From assembly GCF_000003855.2 (NCBI RefSeq), contig NW_003101654.1:504027-568026 (forward strand): a stretch of 64,000 nt of DNA. Direction: 5' to 3'. Of the stretch, positions 11,965 to 21,870 are shown piece by piece (position 1 is the first letter of the stretch; each line of letters begins with the position of its first letter). The notes under the pieces were generated by a model. The model was not told the DNA's origin. It did no database searches and saw nothing but the letters and a program-made list of their open reading frames with translations. The position numbers and the translations under genes were made by a program. The stretch is from Blastomyces gilchristii SLH14081 (taxonomy: Eukaryota > Ascomycota > Eurotiomycetes > Onygenales > Ajellomycetaceae).

Positions 11965-11977
11965 AAGACCTGATCTC
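11965..11977. repeat. SINE copy 1 target-site duplication, right
   Basis: AAGACCTGATCTC, matching 11574-11586; the LINE reverse transcriptase sequence resumes immediately after it. Confidence 0.88.
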
Positions 11978-13226
11978 AACTGCAGTTTTTATTGATATAA
12001 AAGATACATTTAATCATGTTTCAAAGTCTAAGATAATTCAAACTTTGAAGATGTTAAAACTGTCACTTTCTCTAATAAAATGAGTTAATTGTTCCATGTC
12101 TAAAAGAATTATACAACTATTCTTTGATGAAAGAAAATAAGATAAAACTGAGATAAAAATAGAAGTATTACAAGAATCTTTAATCTCATCTGTTTTATTT
12201 GCAATATACACTGCATATCTATTCAAGAATACAGAGATGAAAATAGTGAGATCTTCAAGTTATATAGATGATATTAATCTACTCTACAGTTCAAAGACAA
12301 TTAAAGAGAATTTAAAAGTGATTGAGAAAGCAGTAAAGAAAATCTTTGTTAGAGCAGATATTAATCTAATTCAATTTAATATAAGTAAAACTGAGTTAAT
12401 TGACTTTTTTCCTAGATTTAATGAGAAAGAACTAAGTCTAACTCTTTTGAATAAAGAGATTAAACCCAGTTTGAATATCAAATAACTAGAAGTATGATTA
12501 AACTCTAAGTTGAATTTTAAATATTATATTCAATAAAGAATTATCAAGACAGAGAGACTACTGAATAGTATAATCAGACTATTAAACACTGAGAGAGGTC
12601 TATTCTTTCAGACTATGAGACAGTTATACATAGTCTGTATTTTCTCAGTAGCTGATTATAAAGTTCAAGTTTGATGAAATAATCAAGATAACTTCACTGA
12701 ACTCTTTCAAAGTCTATAAAACAGAGCTTTGAGAAGAATTCTGAGAGTATTCAAATCATCTTCTATTAAAGCAATGGAAATTAAAGCTTCAATTTTATCT
12801 TCTGCTATTCAATTTAAAAAGGCCTGTATGAACTATGCTCTGAGAGTCATGAAGATGAGCTTAAATCATATAATCAGAGAAAGAATCTCTTCTTCATTTT
12901 TATCAGTTAACTCAGGAAATGAACTGGATTGAAATAGATTTCTTGATTAAAATGAGAATAATGCTTTAAAGAAAATGCCCTCTCAACTGTATAGACTATG
13001 TTCACTTATTAAGAATCAATTTTCTTCATTAAATATTGAGAAAATTGATCATGAGAAGATATCTCTCTGAAGAGAAAAGCTTGAATCTCTCATAGACTTA
13101 TAAATAAGTGAACTATCTAAAGAGAGAGAATATGAACAGCATTTGAAAAGAATCTCTATCATCAATATAAAAGACTCTATTCTGATTTACTCAGATGACT
13201 CAAAAAATGAGAATTTGAATAGATTA

Positions 13227-13748
13227 GACACAGATAGACTGGCCGCCAGGACCATGAATTTCACGTTTAGTTCTATTTGATCTGGTCTCATACATTTCTT
13301 GGCGTGAATCCCGCTGGGACTGACTATCAAAAAAACATGTAAAGTGACTATATATCAGATCTTAAAATGAAACCATGACTTGAAAAAAATGAGAAAGTGG
13401 TTCCATTTGGTCTCATTTAGTCCCATTCTTGGCATAAAGTTACTATTTTTAGACATTTTAAGGTTTTTTTTAGACTATTTTTAATTTTTTAAAAAGTAAC
13501 GCTTTTTGATAACACTCAAATGAGATTTAAAGTCATTTAAAGCAATAAGAATAATTTAAATTGAGAAGTGGAAATCATGGTCTCATTTGGAAAATGTGAC
13601 AAGAGTAGACAGTAAGTCTCACTGAGACAGTATGAAACTACTATCTAATGTGAAAACCGTGTAATGGGATCAGTCGAATTGGTAATGGAACTATCAAAAA
13701 ATCTGGTCCTGGTCTCAGACACGGTCACACGGTCAGTCTAGACACAGG
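13227..13748 (+). mobile_element. 506-bp hAT-like MITE, copy 1, inside LINE RNase H (with 8-bp TSD)
   Basis: The element proper is 13235-13740 (506 bp). It begins TAGACTGGCCG and ends CGGTCAGTCTA, giving imperfect terminal inverted repeats TAGACTGRCCG. The flanking 8-bp duplications are GACACAGA (13227-13234) and GACACAGG (13741-13748), differing by one G/A transition. An 8-bp TSD and no coding capacity point to a non-autonomous hAT-superfamily element. It splits RNase H just after the first catalytic Asp region. It still carries TGGTCTC, CCACGG and similar motifs that are lost in the other two copies, so it is less RIP-mutated. Confidence 0.85.
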
Positions 13749-14983
13749 CATTGCTTATACTGAAGATAATATCAATTTTATCTCAGATTTCTGAAATTTA
13801 GGCTGTGAATCTGAAGTCTTTGATGCTGAACTATTTGCAATAGTGAAAGCTTTCAAACTCATTAAAATAAAATCTCATAAAAGAGGAAATAGTTTGAAAG
13901 AGACATGAATATTCTCTGATAGTCAAGCTGCTTTAAAAAGACTTAGAAATAGTCAGATTTATAATGATCAAATGAATCTTTAACTGATTTTAAACTCTGT
14001 TTTAAAAATTCAAAAGAGAAGAATATTAAAACTGATAATTCATCTGTATTGAGTTCCTGCTTATATGAATATTCATGACAATGAATTGACTGATTCAGCT
14101 GTAAAAAAGAGTTCAGAATCAAGCAGATCTATTCAAAAAACAGTATTCTGATCTTTTATAAAGAGAAAGATAAAAGAATCTTATTTAAATAAGTGAAATG
14201 AAAGCTGATAGAAATAAAAGAAAAGCATATATTATTCAAGATTTGAGATAAAATCAAAGTGAAAATCTTGTTCAATTAAATATAAAAAGAAAATATTCTC
14301 ATCTATAATTCAGCTAAAACTAGAATATAGTTATTTTAAATTCTATATATAAAGATTTAATGATAGATTTAATTCAACAAAGTACTCATTCTACAATACA
14401 AATGAAAATTCTGAGTATATTGTAATGTATTGTGCATTATACAATAGTCTCAGAGTCAGATTGAAGAAGAAGTATGATTCAAATTAATTAAATATGAGAT
14501 TCTTATTCTCAACTGAGACAGGAATTAAATACTTAATAGACTTTCTATCAGAAACTCAAGCAGTTATAAGAAAATGACTGAATTCAGAAGTATCTGAATA
14601 TGAAGAGATGAAAATTGATTAAATATAGTCTGTTAAAATAGCTATATACTATCTTTTAATTATTTTATTTTGTTATAGTCTCTCTTTACTATACTTATTC
14701 CTTTCTGTTCTTTTCTATCTATCTATTTAATGTGTCTATCTTTAAGACTATGGTCTCTTTTTCTTTGTCATGATATTTTCAAATAATTTCAAAGTATCAG
14801 AAGGTGTTAAAATACTGTAATTTGTAAACAGTTTTTGTATTCTGAGCTGAAATTTTCTGATTTTGCATATCTGAAATTGATAAATGTATAATAGTTGACT
14901 CTATAGATATAGGAAAAACTCTGAGAACTAAAGGTTCTCAGGTAGATGTCATAGTCTCTGACTGCATACATCTATAATTGAAC

Positions 14984-15020
14984 AATAATAATAATAATAA
15001 TAATAACTAGAAAAGTTCTA
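14984..15020 (+). repeat. LINE (AAT)n tail and 3' target-site duplication
   Basis: The (AAT)n tail after GAAC ends at 15003, and the TSD TAACTAGAAAAGTTCTA occupies 15004-15020. The SINE uses the same type of tail. Confidence 0.85.
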
Positions 15021-15985
15021 ATCAAGATATCTTGTCTATATAGTATATCAATAATATTGACAATTTATTATATCAGTATTAATCACAGTAACAACAATAG
15101 CAGCAGCAGCAGTATTAAAATAATAAGCAGCATTCTCAAGTGTACTCATACAGTCACTGCAAAGACTCAAGAGAAGAAAGTAAGTAGTCATCTGAATACT
15201 CTGACAAAGCAGTCTAGTAAACTGACAATGTATAAGTACTGTATTGAGTATATTTTTCTCTGTCATTTAAATGCTGCTTGTGATAAGATGAAGAGAAGCT
15301 CAAAGCCTTGCATAAATTGCAATCATGAGAAAAAGAAATATATAATTGTTTTTAAAGAATTAAAAGAACAAGTTGACAGTCTGATCTGAACTCATAAATT
15401 TTATCTTTCTTTATCAGATCAATTCAAGATAATAATAAAGAAGACTATATTGAAATTAATAAAGAATCTCTCAAAATAAATCAAGAAAGTCAAGACTCAG
15501 TAACAGAAAGCAGAAGCTCAATGTATGAAAAGTATTAATATTACTCTGAAAGCTTTAAATATCACAATCAGTACTGCTGAAAAAGTGAAAATTGAGATTG
15601 AAAAGACAAAGCTGAATATTGAAAAGACAAAGCTTAAGCTCAAAAAGAAGAAAGTTACTGTTAAGAAGAAGAAAGTTATTATTAAGAAGAAGAAAGTCAT
15701 CACTGAGAAGATTAAATTGAAAATTGAGAGAAGTAGGCTTACAGTACAGTATGAGATTTTGATAACAGTAAATTACTATATTAAAGCTTAAAAATAAGCA
15801 ATGATGAATCTTATAAATGTTATAAATAATGTTAATCAGAATGCATTGAATATTACTGTTAAGATATATAAAATATTAAAGTAATTTAAGAGATTCACTA
15901 ATCACTGATAGAAGTGTGATGAGAAATCTGATAATAGTGATAATTCTCTTTCTATCTCTGCTGCTGATACTGATATTAATACTGA
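15021..15985 (+). pseudogene. Decayed Cys-rich/coiled-coil reading frame, insertion target of the nest
   Basis: Two long open remnants, 15057-15389 and 15525-15791, follow each other on the plus strand and are broken by a few stops. The first ends in a small Cys cluster (KPCINCNHEKKK) and then KELKEQVDSLI. The second is a highly charged, regularly Lys-rich segment (KLKLKKKKVTVKKKKV), which looks like a long helix or coiled coil in which Glu codons (GAG/GAA) have drifted to AAG/AAA. The frame seems to continue to 15985 and, after the LTR element, into 19838-19914. I do not recognise the family. It may be a mobile-element accessory gene or a host gene caught in RIP. Confidence 0.45.
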
Positions 15986-15990
15986 TACTA

Positions 15991-16345
15991 TGTGACAGGC
16001 TACGCCCGATCAATCATATAGACTATTCTGTTACACTTCACAGATTTCAACTGCTTCATTCTCAAATATATATGCTCTGACTCTTGATCACTTCTGATTA
16101 CTGATTCTCAGCTGCATGCACTCTGATTCTCAGTCACTCTCAATCACTGATTCTCAGCTGCTACAAACATGTATAGATTGTTTCACTCTGAAGCCTCACT
16201 GCATACATTATCATATATATGTATAAATATTCACTCTGATCACTGATTCTCACACTTTCTCTTTCTTTTCTTCTCTAACATTTTTCTCTTTGTTATATAA
16301 GACCTATTAATATTATACTGATCTATTCAGTGTAGGTCTCTTACA
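15991..16345 (+). repeat. 5' LTR of the Ty3/gypsy element
   Basis: 355 bp, beginning TGTGACAGGCTACGCCC and ending CTCTTACA. The 5-bp TSD TACTA lies at 15986-15990. Paired with the equal-length 3' LTR, differing mainly by transitions. Confidence 0.9.
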
Positions 16346-16616
16346 CTAGAAAAACATTCATCATCTTCTCATTAGAAATGATTAATCATTGAGAGATATC
16401 TGAATGTATAATAACATGTAAGAGAAACACACTTAAGTAAACACTGAGTTCTCAGATAGAAGCTTGCTTGCCAGTCACTCTGACTCTGCAATAAGATCTT
16501 ATAAAGAGAATGTCAGTGAAAGACCTGAGAGTTCTGACACTCAGATATATAAGATATTCATATGATTACACTTCTTCAGATTTCACAGATATCACACATC
16601 TGATAAATGATATAAC

Positions 16617-19440
16617 TATGTCTAACAATAATATGAGAGAATTCTTGAATATAAGTATAGATGCAATACCACAGTGACTCTAAGCAATGTTAAAATTACA
16701 ACAATAACAAATAGCTGATATGCATGCAACTCAATAATATCAATATGAAGAGATTCAATAATTATTATAATAAGAAACTTGTACAATTTCAATATCTACA
16801 GAATTGAATACAAAAGCACTGAAAGAATACTTAGATACTCTCACATATTTTAATACTTTTAATCTTACTCTCTACTCATTATGAAGAATTGAAATGCTTA
16901 CAAAACTGAGTGTAGATGAAGATGCTATCAGTTTATTAATCAATCAAGATTGATATATTAATAAACAATTGAAGAATTGTATGAAACAGAAGTTTCATTC
17001 ATGAATAAAAGCATGTGAATCAGTGTTATGAATATCTGATAATATTATCAAATATCTTGATATTCTGTTTCAAGACACTGTCATATAATAGAAAGTATTA
17101 GATTGATTACAGAGTATCTGACAGAGAAACACTTCTCTTATAACATTTATCTCTGACTTCAACATCAAGATTCTAGAAGCAGGTGATCAATCTTGAGAGA
17201 ATTGAATAAAGATTAGTATGCTCAAGAAGACATTAACTTTTGAACTCTTACAGACTCTTATAAGCATAGATGAAGATCAGACTTATAAAGGTTTCTGCAC
17301 ACAGCTTCAGACATTGAATGCCTGTCTTATCAAGCTCAAGAGTATACAGAACAGTGGTAGAAGACATTACACTTTAGTCACTCATACACTCATACTGAGA
17401 AATAGTAATGATGCAGATGCTATGAACTGAATAGATTTAAATGTCTATATATAAGTAAGAGTTTCCACTGTTCAAACAGGCTTTCAAGTCTCTGAGATCA
17501 CTCTCAAGAAAGTCACTGATCAATATCAATATGAAGTATATATTAACTGTAACTGATTAGAACACATTACTTTCAACTACTGATTAATCTATGTATCTTC
17601 ACACTCAAGAGAAAGATCAGTGTCTTCTTATTTAAAGAATGAATCAGTGCCTGTCTGCATCAATTATATTGCAGTGAAGAAAGATTTAAAAGATAACTAT
17701 AAGAATACTCTGATAAAACAGGGAAAAGATTAGCTCCTGCTCAAATTTGTAAACAGAAGCTTGAAGAGATCTGATAATAACAATTTGAAGAGAAAATGAC
17801 AATGAATATGATTCTTATATCTACTGTGATTGATAACATGTATAATATAAAAGCCATGATAGACAGTGGTCTATGTCACTATGTAATGATAAAATCTTCA
17901 GTTATAAGACATCATAACCTTCAGTGTATCCTCTTATCAAAACCTTGACTCCTCACAGAATTTGATGATTCAAAAGACATTTGTACTCATTACATGATGA
18001 AGTTGACTATAGATGTGAAAGAACATCAATATGAAGATGTCTATGCATATGAAGTTGATAATCTTGATTATAATCTTATATTAGAACTTGTCTGACTATC
18101 TGAACAAGACATCTTATTAAACACTTGAAACAGAAGCTTGATATTCTCTAACAATGATAGAATTCACAAAGATAATATTCACAAGATCATAAACCTGACA
18201 CAGATCTCTGTCAACACATATAAAATACTCTGAAAGAGAAGTCATTAACAGTAGAATTATATAGTAATCTATTTCATCAGTCTGACTAATATTAAAAAGA
18301 CTCTAGAAAAGTTATTCTGTGTTACAATAACAGATTTTCATATAAAACTCTCTTAGTAATATCATGAATATCTAGATATCTTCTGATAAGATAATATTAT
18401 AAATATACTTCTCTTACAAGGTTCTGAAGTGAATCATAGTATTAAGTTAAAGAAGAAGAATGATAAGAACTCTGAATTATTATAAGACTCTCTTTACAAC
18501 ATATTCTGAGATGAACTTCTTCTTCTTCAAAAGACACTCAATGATCTATTGAATAAAGAATTCATATGTATTAGCAATTCTTTCACCGCGGTCTCTATTC
18601 TCTTTGCAAAGAAATCTGATGAAGAACTCTGATTCTGTGTGAACTATCAAGAACTGAACAGAATAACAAAGAAAGACTACTACTCACTATCTCTTATCAA
18701 TGAAACTCTAGCTTATATTGAACAAGCTCAATGATTTATAAAACTAGATATCATCACTGCATTTTATAAGATCTGCATCACTGAAGAAGATAAGTGACTT
18801 ACAGTATTCTGAACATAATATACTCTCTTTGAATGAATAGTTACTCTCTTCAGACTAGCTAACACTCTCAGTACTTTTCAGAAGTATATTAACTAAGCAC
18901 TCTGAGATTTCCTTAATAAATTCATATCTGTATATCTTAATGACATTCTCATCTTCACTAATAAGTTCAGAATGACTGAGCAGAGATCTTCATAGCAACT
19001 ATAAAACAAGATTAAGAGAATTAAATTAATATTCACTGAGATCTCACTGAACAATATAAGATAGAAGACTTGATATGATTGAATCTTAAGAATATACAGA
19101 TTATATATTCATCTTGTACACTGAATTACTATTATATCAAGTATAAAGTGATAGAAGTTCTAGATAATTATAACTACTGTCTTGACATATTATCAGAAAT
19201 TCATGATATCTTTCATACAAGCTTACTTTATTATATTATCACTGATCTGTTCTCTTCTCAACTGACTTCTGACTGACAGTCACCAGGCATCATAGAAGAA
19301 GATAATAAGCTTGAGTGAGAGATTGAAAATATTCTTGATAAGAGACTTCACAGCTGCAGCTAATAATATCTTATGAAATAAGTCAGGTATAATTATCTGA
19401 TCTGAACTTTAAGTTCTATATTATCTGAAACAGCAGTTCT
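16617..19440 (+). pseudogene. gag-pol remnant of the gypsy element
   Basis: Gag-like frame starts at ATG 16617 (MSNNNMREFLNISIDAIPQ). Its C-terminal part is best preserved at 17218-17430 and ends DADAMN, like the DPMDLD-type gag ends of fungal gypsy elements. The protease shows AMIDSGLCHYVMI near 17850, with DSG retained. The reverse transcriptase runs about 18,540-18,975, including ELNRITKKDYYSL, FIKLDIITAFYKI and YLNDILIF at 18933-18956, where the first catalytic Asp of the YLDD box is now Asn (GAC to AAC). 19079-19276 matches the integrase C-terminal segment and a chromodomain-like tail. There are many stops, so it is inactive. Confidence 0.82.
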
Positions 19441-19477
19441 TGACTGATAAGAACTACTTCTGAAAAGAAGAAGCTAA

Positions 19478-19832
19478 TATAATGAGCTACACCTGATCAA
19501 TCATATAGACTATTTCATTACACTTCACAGATTTCAACTGCTTTATTCTCAAATATATATACTCTGACTCTCAGTCACTTCTGATCACTGATTCTCAGCT
19601 ATGTACACTCTGATTCTCAGCTACTCTCAATTGCTGATTCTCAGTTGCTATAAATATGTATAGATTCTGCCACTCTGAAGCCTCACTGTGTACATCATTA
19701 TATACATGTATAAATATTTACTCTGATCACTGATTTTCACACTTTCTCTTTCTTTCCTTCTCTAATGTTTTTCTCTTTGTTATATAAGACCTATCAATAT
19801 TATACTGATCTATTCAGTGTAGGCCTCTTACA
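19478..19832 (+). repeat. 3' LTR of the Ty3/gypsy element
   Basis: 355 bp, the same length as the 5' LTR. Its first bases TATAATGAGCTAC correspond to TGTGACAGGCTAC with G-to-A and C-to-T changes, and it ends CTCTTACA followed by the TSD TACTA. Confidence 0.9.
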
Positions 19833-19914
19833 TACTAATATCTTTACTACTGCTACTAATCTTTTTCTCTTCTTCTTCTCTGATATTTTAACTCTGATTG
19901 ATTCTCTGGCTATA

Positions 19915-20311
19915 AGCAGCTCTGAATTATTATTATTATTATTATTCTTTCATTATACTTATATGCAAGTGAAGCTTATAATGAGTTCTTATGTGATGTT
20001 AAATACAGATCAAGTGTTAATTATACAGAAGAAAATACAGATGTTAAGATTATATCAAGATAATAAGAATATAGAAAAATACAAAGAAGTGATAATTAAA
20101 TACATGTGATAATAACTTTTCAGCTCAGAAACATAGAGTAATTCATTAAAGTGATTTATACATCTCTGTATTTATTAGAAATCTGAGATGCTTGAGTTCT
20201 GAATTTAATGTATCTTCTGCGGGTTTCAAACCCACGCGCCTTGGTTTCCCACGCCAAGGCACTACCGGGTGGCCGTATTAACCATTCAGCCACCGGGGCA
20301 GCAGCTCTGAA
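19915..20311 (-). mobile_element. tRNA-derived SINE, copy 2 (with 12-bp TSD)
   Basis: The element is 20299 down to 19927 (373 bp), between 12-bp TSDs AGCAGCTCTGAA (19915-19926 and 20300-20311). On the minus strand it begins GCCCCGGTGGCTGAATGG, keeps the whole tRNA-like head nearly identical to copy 1, including GTGGGTTTGAAACCC, and ends in (AAT)n. The body after the head is strongly C-to-T/G-to-A shifted relative to copy 1, so head and body of one insertion show very different mutation levels. Confidence 0.87.
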
Positions 20312-20534
20312 ACTCTTGACATTCTTAGTTAAAAAGTAAGTTAGAATCAGTAAAATGATTCCCAGATTTATACAGAAGTTAATAATAATATAGATAAATA
20401 AATATATTACTTCTGACTCTTTCTCTGAAATTTCTTCTCTTAAATAGTGAATAATTATTGACACTGATTCTTTGAAAACTTCAACATCAATTTGCAAGTT
20501 CACAGAAATAAATATTAATACTGATATAAATATA
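20312..20534. other. AT-rich remnant between SINE copy 2 and the MITE pair
   Basis: No intact coding sequence. It may continue the decayed frame of 15021-15985, as it follows directly once the LTR element and SINE are removed. Confidence 0.4.
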
Positions 20535-20542
20535 ACAGGAAA

Positions 20543-21053
20543 TAGACTAGACTGACTGTGTAATCATATCTGAGATCAGAACCAGATTTTTTAATAGTCT
20601 TATTATCAATTTAACTGATCTTATTACACAGTTTTAACATTAGATAGTAGTTTTATACTGTCTCAGTGAGACTTACTATCTACTCTTATTACATTTTTTA
20701 AATAAGATTATGATTTTCACTTCTCAATTTAAATTATTTTTATTACTTTAAATGACTTTAAATCTTATTTAAGTGTTATTAAAAAGTGTTACTTTTTAAA
20801 AAATTAAAAATAGTCTAAAAAAAACCTTAAAATGTCTAAAAATAGTAACTTTATACTATGAATGAAACTAAATGAAATTAAATGAAATTACTTTCTCATT
20901 TTTTTCAAGTCATGATTTCATTTTAAGATCTTATATATAGTCACTTTACATGTTTTTTTAATAACTAGTTTCAGTGAAATTCATATCAAGAAATGTATAA
21001 GATCAGATTAAATAAGATTAAATATGAAATTCATAATCTCAGTAGTCAGTCTA
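20543..21053 (-). mobile_element. 506-bp hAT-like MITE, copy 2
   Basis: Core 20548-21053, 506 bp, in reverse orientation to copy 1, starting TAGACTGACTG and ending AGTCAGTCTA. An extra TAGAC (20543-20547) precedes it, so the start reads TAGACTAGACTG. It is heavily RIP-mutated. It forms a head-to-tail pair with copy 3, separated by only AAA. Confidence 0.83.
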
Positions 21054-21056
21054 AAA

Positions 21057-21562
21057 TAGACTGACTGTATAATTATGTTTGAAACCAGAATTAGATTTTT
21101 TAATAGTCTTATTATCAATTCAACTGATCTTATTACATAGTTTTAATATTAAATAGTAGTTTCATACTGTTTCAGTGAGACTTACTATCTACTCTTATTA
21201 TATTTTTCAAATAAGACTATGATTTTCACTTCTCAATTTAAATTATTTTTATTACTTTAAATGACTTTAAATCTTATTTAAGTATTATCAAAAAGTGTTA
21301 CTTTTTAAAAAATTAAAAATAGTTTAAAAAAAACCTTAAAATGTCTAAAAATAGTAACTTTATGTCAAGAATGAGACTAAATAAGATTAAATGAGATCAC
21401 TTTCTCATTTTTTTCAAGTTATGATTTCATTTTAAGATCTTATATATAATCACTTTACATGTTTTTTTAATAACTAGTCTCAGCAGAATTCATGTCAAAA
21501 AATGTATGAGATCAGATTAAATGAGACTAAACATGAAATTCATAATCTCAGCGGCCAGTCTA
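21057..21562 (-). mobile_element. 506-bp hAT-like MITE, copy 3
   Basis: Exactly 506 bp, the same orientation as copy 2, from TAGACTGACTG to GGCCAGTCTA. The 8-bp duplication ACAGGAAA occurs at 20535-20542 (before copy 2) and 21563-21570 (after copy 3), so the pair is flanked by one TSD, with no TSD between the two units. Confidence 0.85.
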
Positions 21563-21570
21563 ACAGGAAA

Positions 21571-21870
21571 TGATGATAATAAGAGAGAGATGATTCAGAG
21601 AATTCAGAAGAAATTAGATAGAAATATGACAGATTTCTAATAGAGAATAATTCTAGTGAATAAGACATTTTTTAGAGTTAGTGATTACATAGATAGAAAT
21701 CAGTGACATTGTCAATATAATGATAATTTTTTCCTGTTCATAACTTATTTACAATGATTCCACAGCTTATTCACCATTATATTAAGATTTACAGTTCAGT
21801 GATGGTGTCGGCAACTGGCACGGCGGAACAACCATAACCCGGTCGTATAATAAGCCTACGTTTTTCCGGT
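21571..21870. other. Boundary between AT-rich repeats and the gene block; short promoter of the mitochondrial IleRS gene
   Basis: AT-rich, RIP-like sequence persists to about 21,790. Composition then becomes ordinary within about 30 bp (GGTGTCGGCAACTGGCACGG). All cis-regulation of the downstream gene that is not repeat-derived must lie in about 300 bp at most. Confidence 0.6.

Larger units (their letters stand above)
9135..14620 (+). pseudogene. LINE ORF2 (AP endonuclease, reverse transcriptase, RNase H), right copy, broken
   Basis: ORF2 starts at ATG 9135, 30 bp after ORF1. The AP-endonuclease part contains EDFNTHHFWWNSE (metal/catalytic block with the leading Gly changed) and an ADHEII block near its end, duplicated in tandem. 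The reverse transcriptase begins near 11,350 (MNYLRKILEKIIATRLSFI at 11405), is interrupted by the SINE at 11587-11964, and resumes with AAFIDIK-like and YIDDINLLYSS blocks; the polymerase YxDD signature is still legible near 12,258. RNase H shows YSDDSKN before the MITE and SDSQAALKRL after it. Stops are frequent, mostly TGA/TAA where Trp, Gln or Arg is expected. Confidence 0.86.
5751..15003 (+). mobile_element. Tad1-like LINE, right copy, full length with nested insertions, RIP-degraded
   Basis: Non-LTR retrotransposon bounded by a 17-bp TSD (5734-5750 and 15004-15020) and ending in an (AAT)n tail. Order of parts: 5' UTR (5751-7515) with two kinds of tandem repeat, ORF1 (7516-9105), ORF2 (from 9135) with AP endonuclease, reverse transcriptase and RNase H, then a 3' UTR (about 14,620-14,983). 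Subtracting the SINE with TSD (391 bp), the MITE with TSD (514 bp) and the endonuclease duplication (638 bp) leaves about 7.7 kb, in the size range of Tad1-clade LINEs. All frames are stop-ridden in a RIP-like pattern. The N-terminal RT block (NYLRKILEKIIATRLSFI) and the RNase H domain favour Tad1-type over other LINE clades. Confidence 0.92.
15986..19837 (+). mobile_element. Ty3/gypsy LTR retrotransposon, internally deleted and RIP-degraded
   Basis: The element is 15991-19832 (3842 bp) between perfect 5-bp TSDs TACTA (15986-15990 and 19833-19837), with two 355-bp LTRs and a purine-rich GAAAAGAAGAAG tract before the 3' LTR. The internal order is gag, aspartic protease, reverse transcriptase, then directly the integrase C-terminus. 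RNase H and the integrase core are missing, with a likely junction near 18978. An intact element of this type would be roughly 1.5-3 kb longer. Gag-before-pol order with RT ahead of integrase identifies Ty3/gypsy, not Ty1/copia. Confidence 0.9.

Noticed and set aside
15518..15703. Hydrophobic Phe/Leu-rich minus-strand frame resembling a membrane protein
   Set aside because: It is the complement of a Lys-rich repetitive plus-strand frame; its composition is a by-product.
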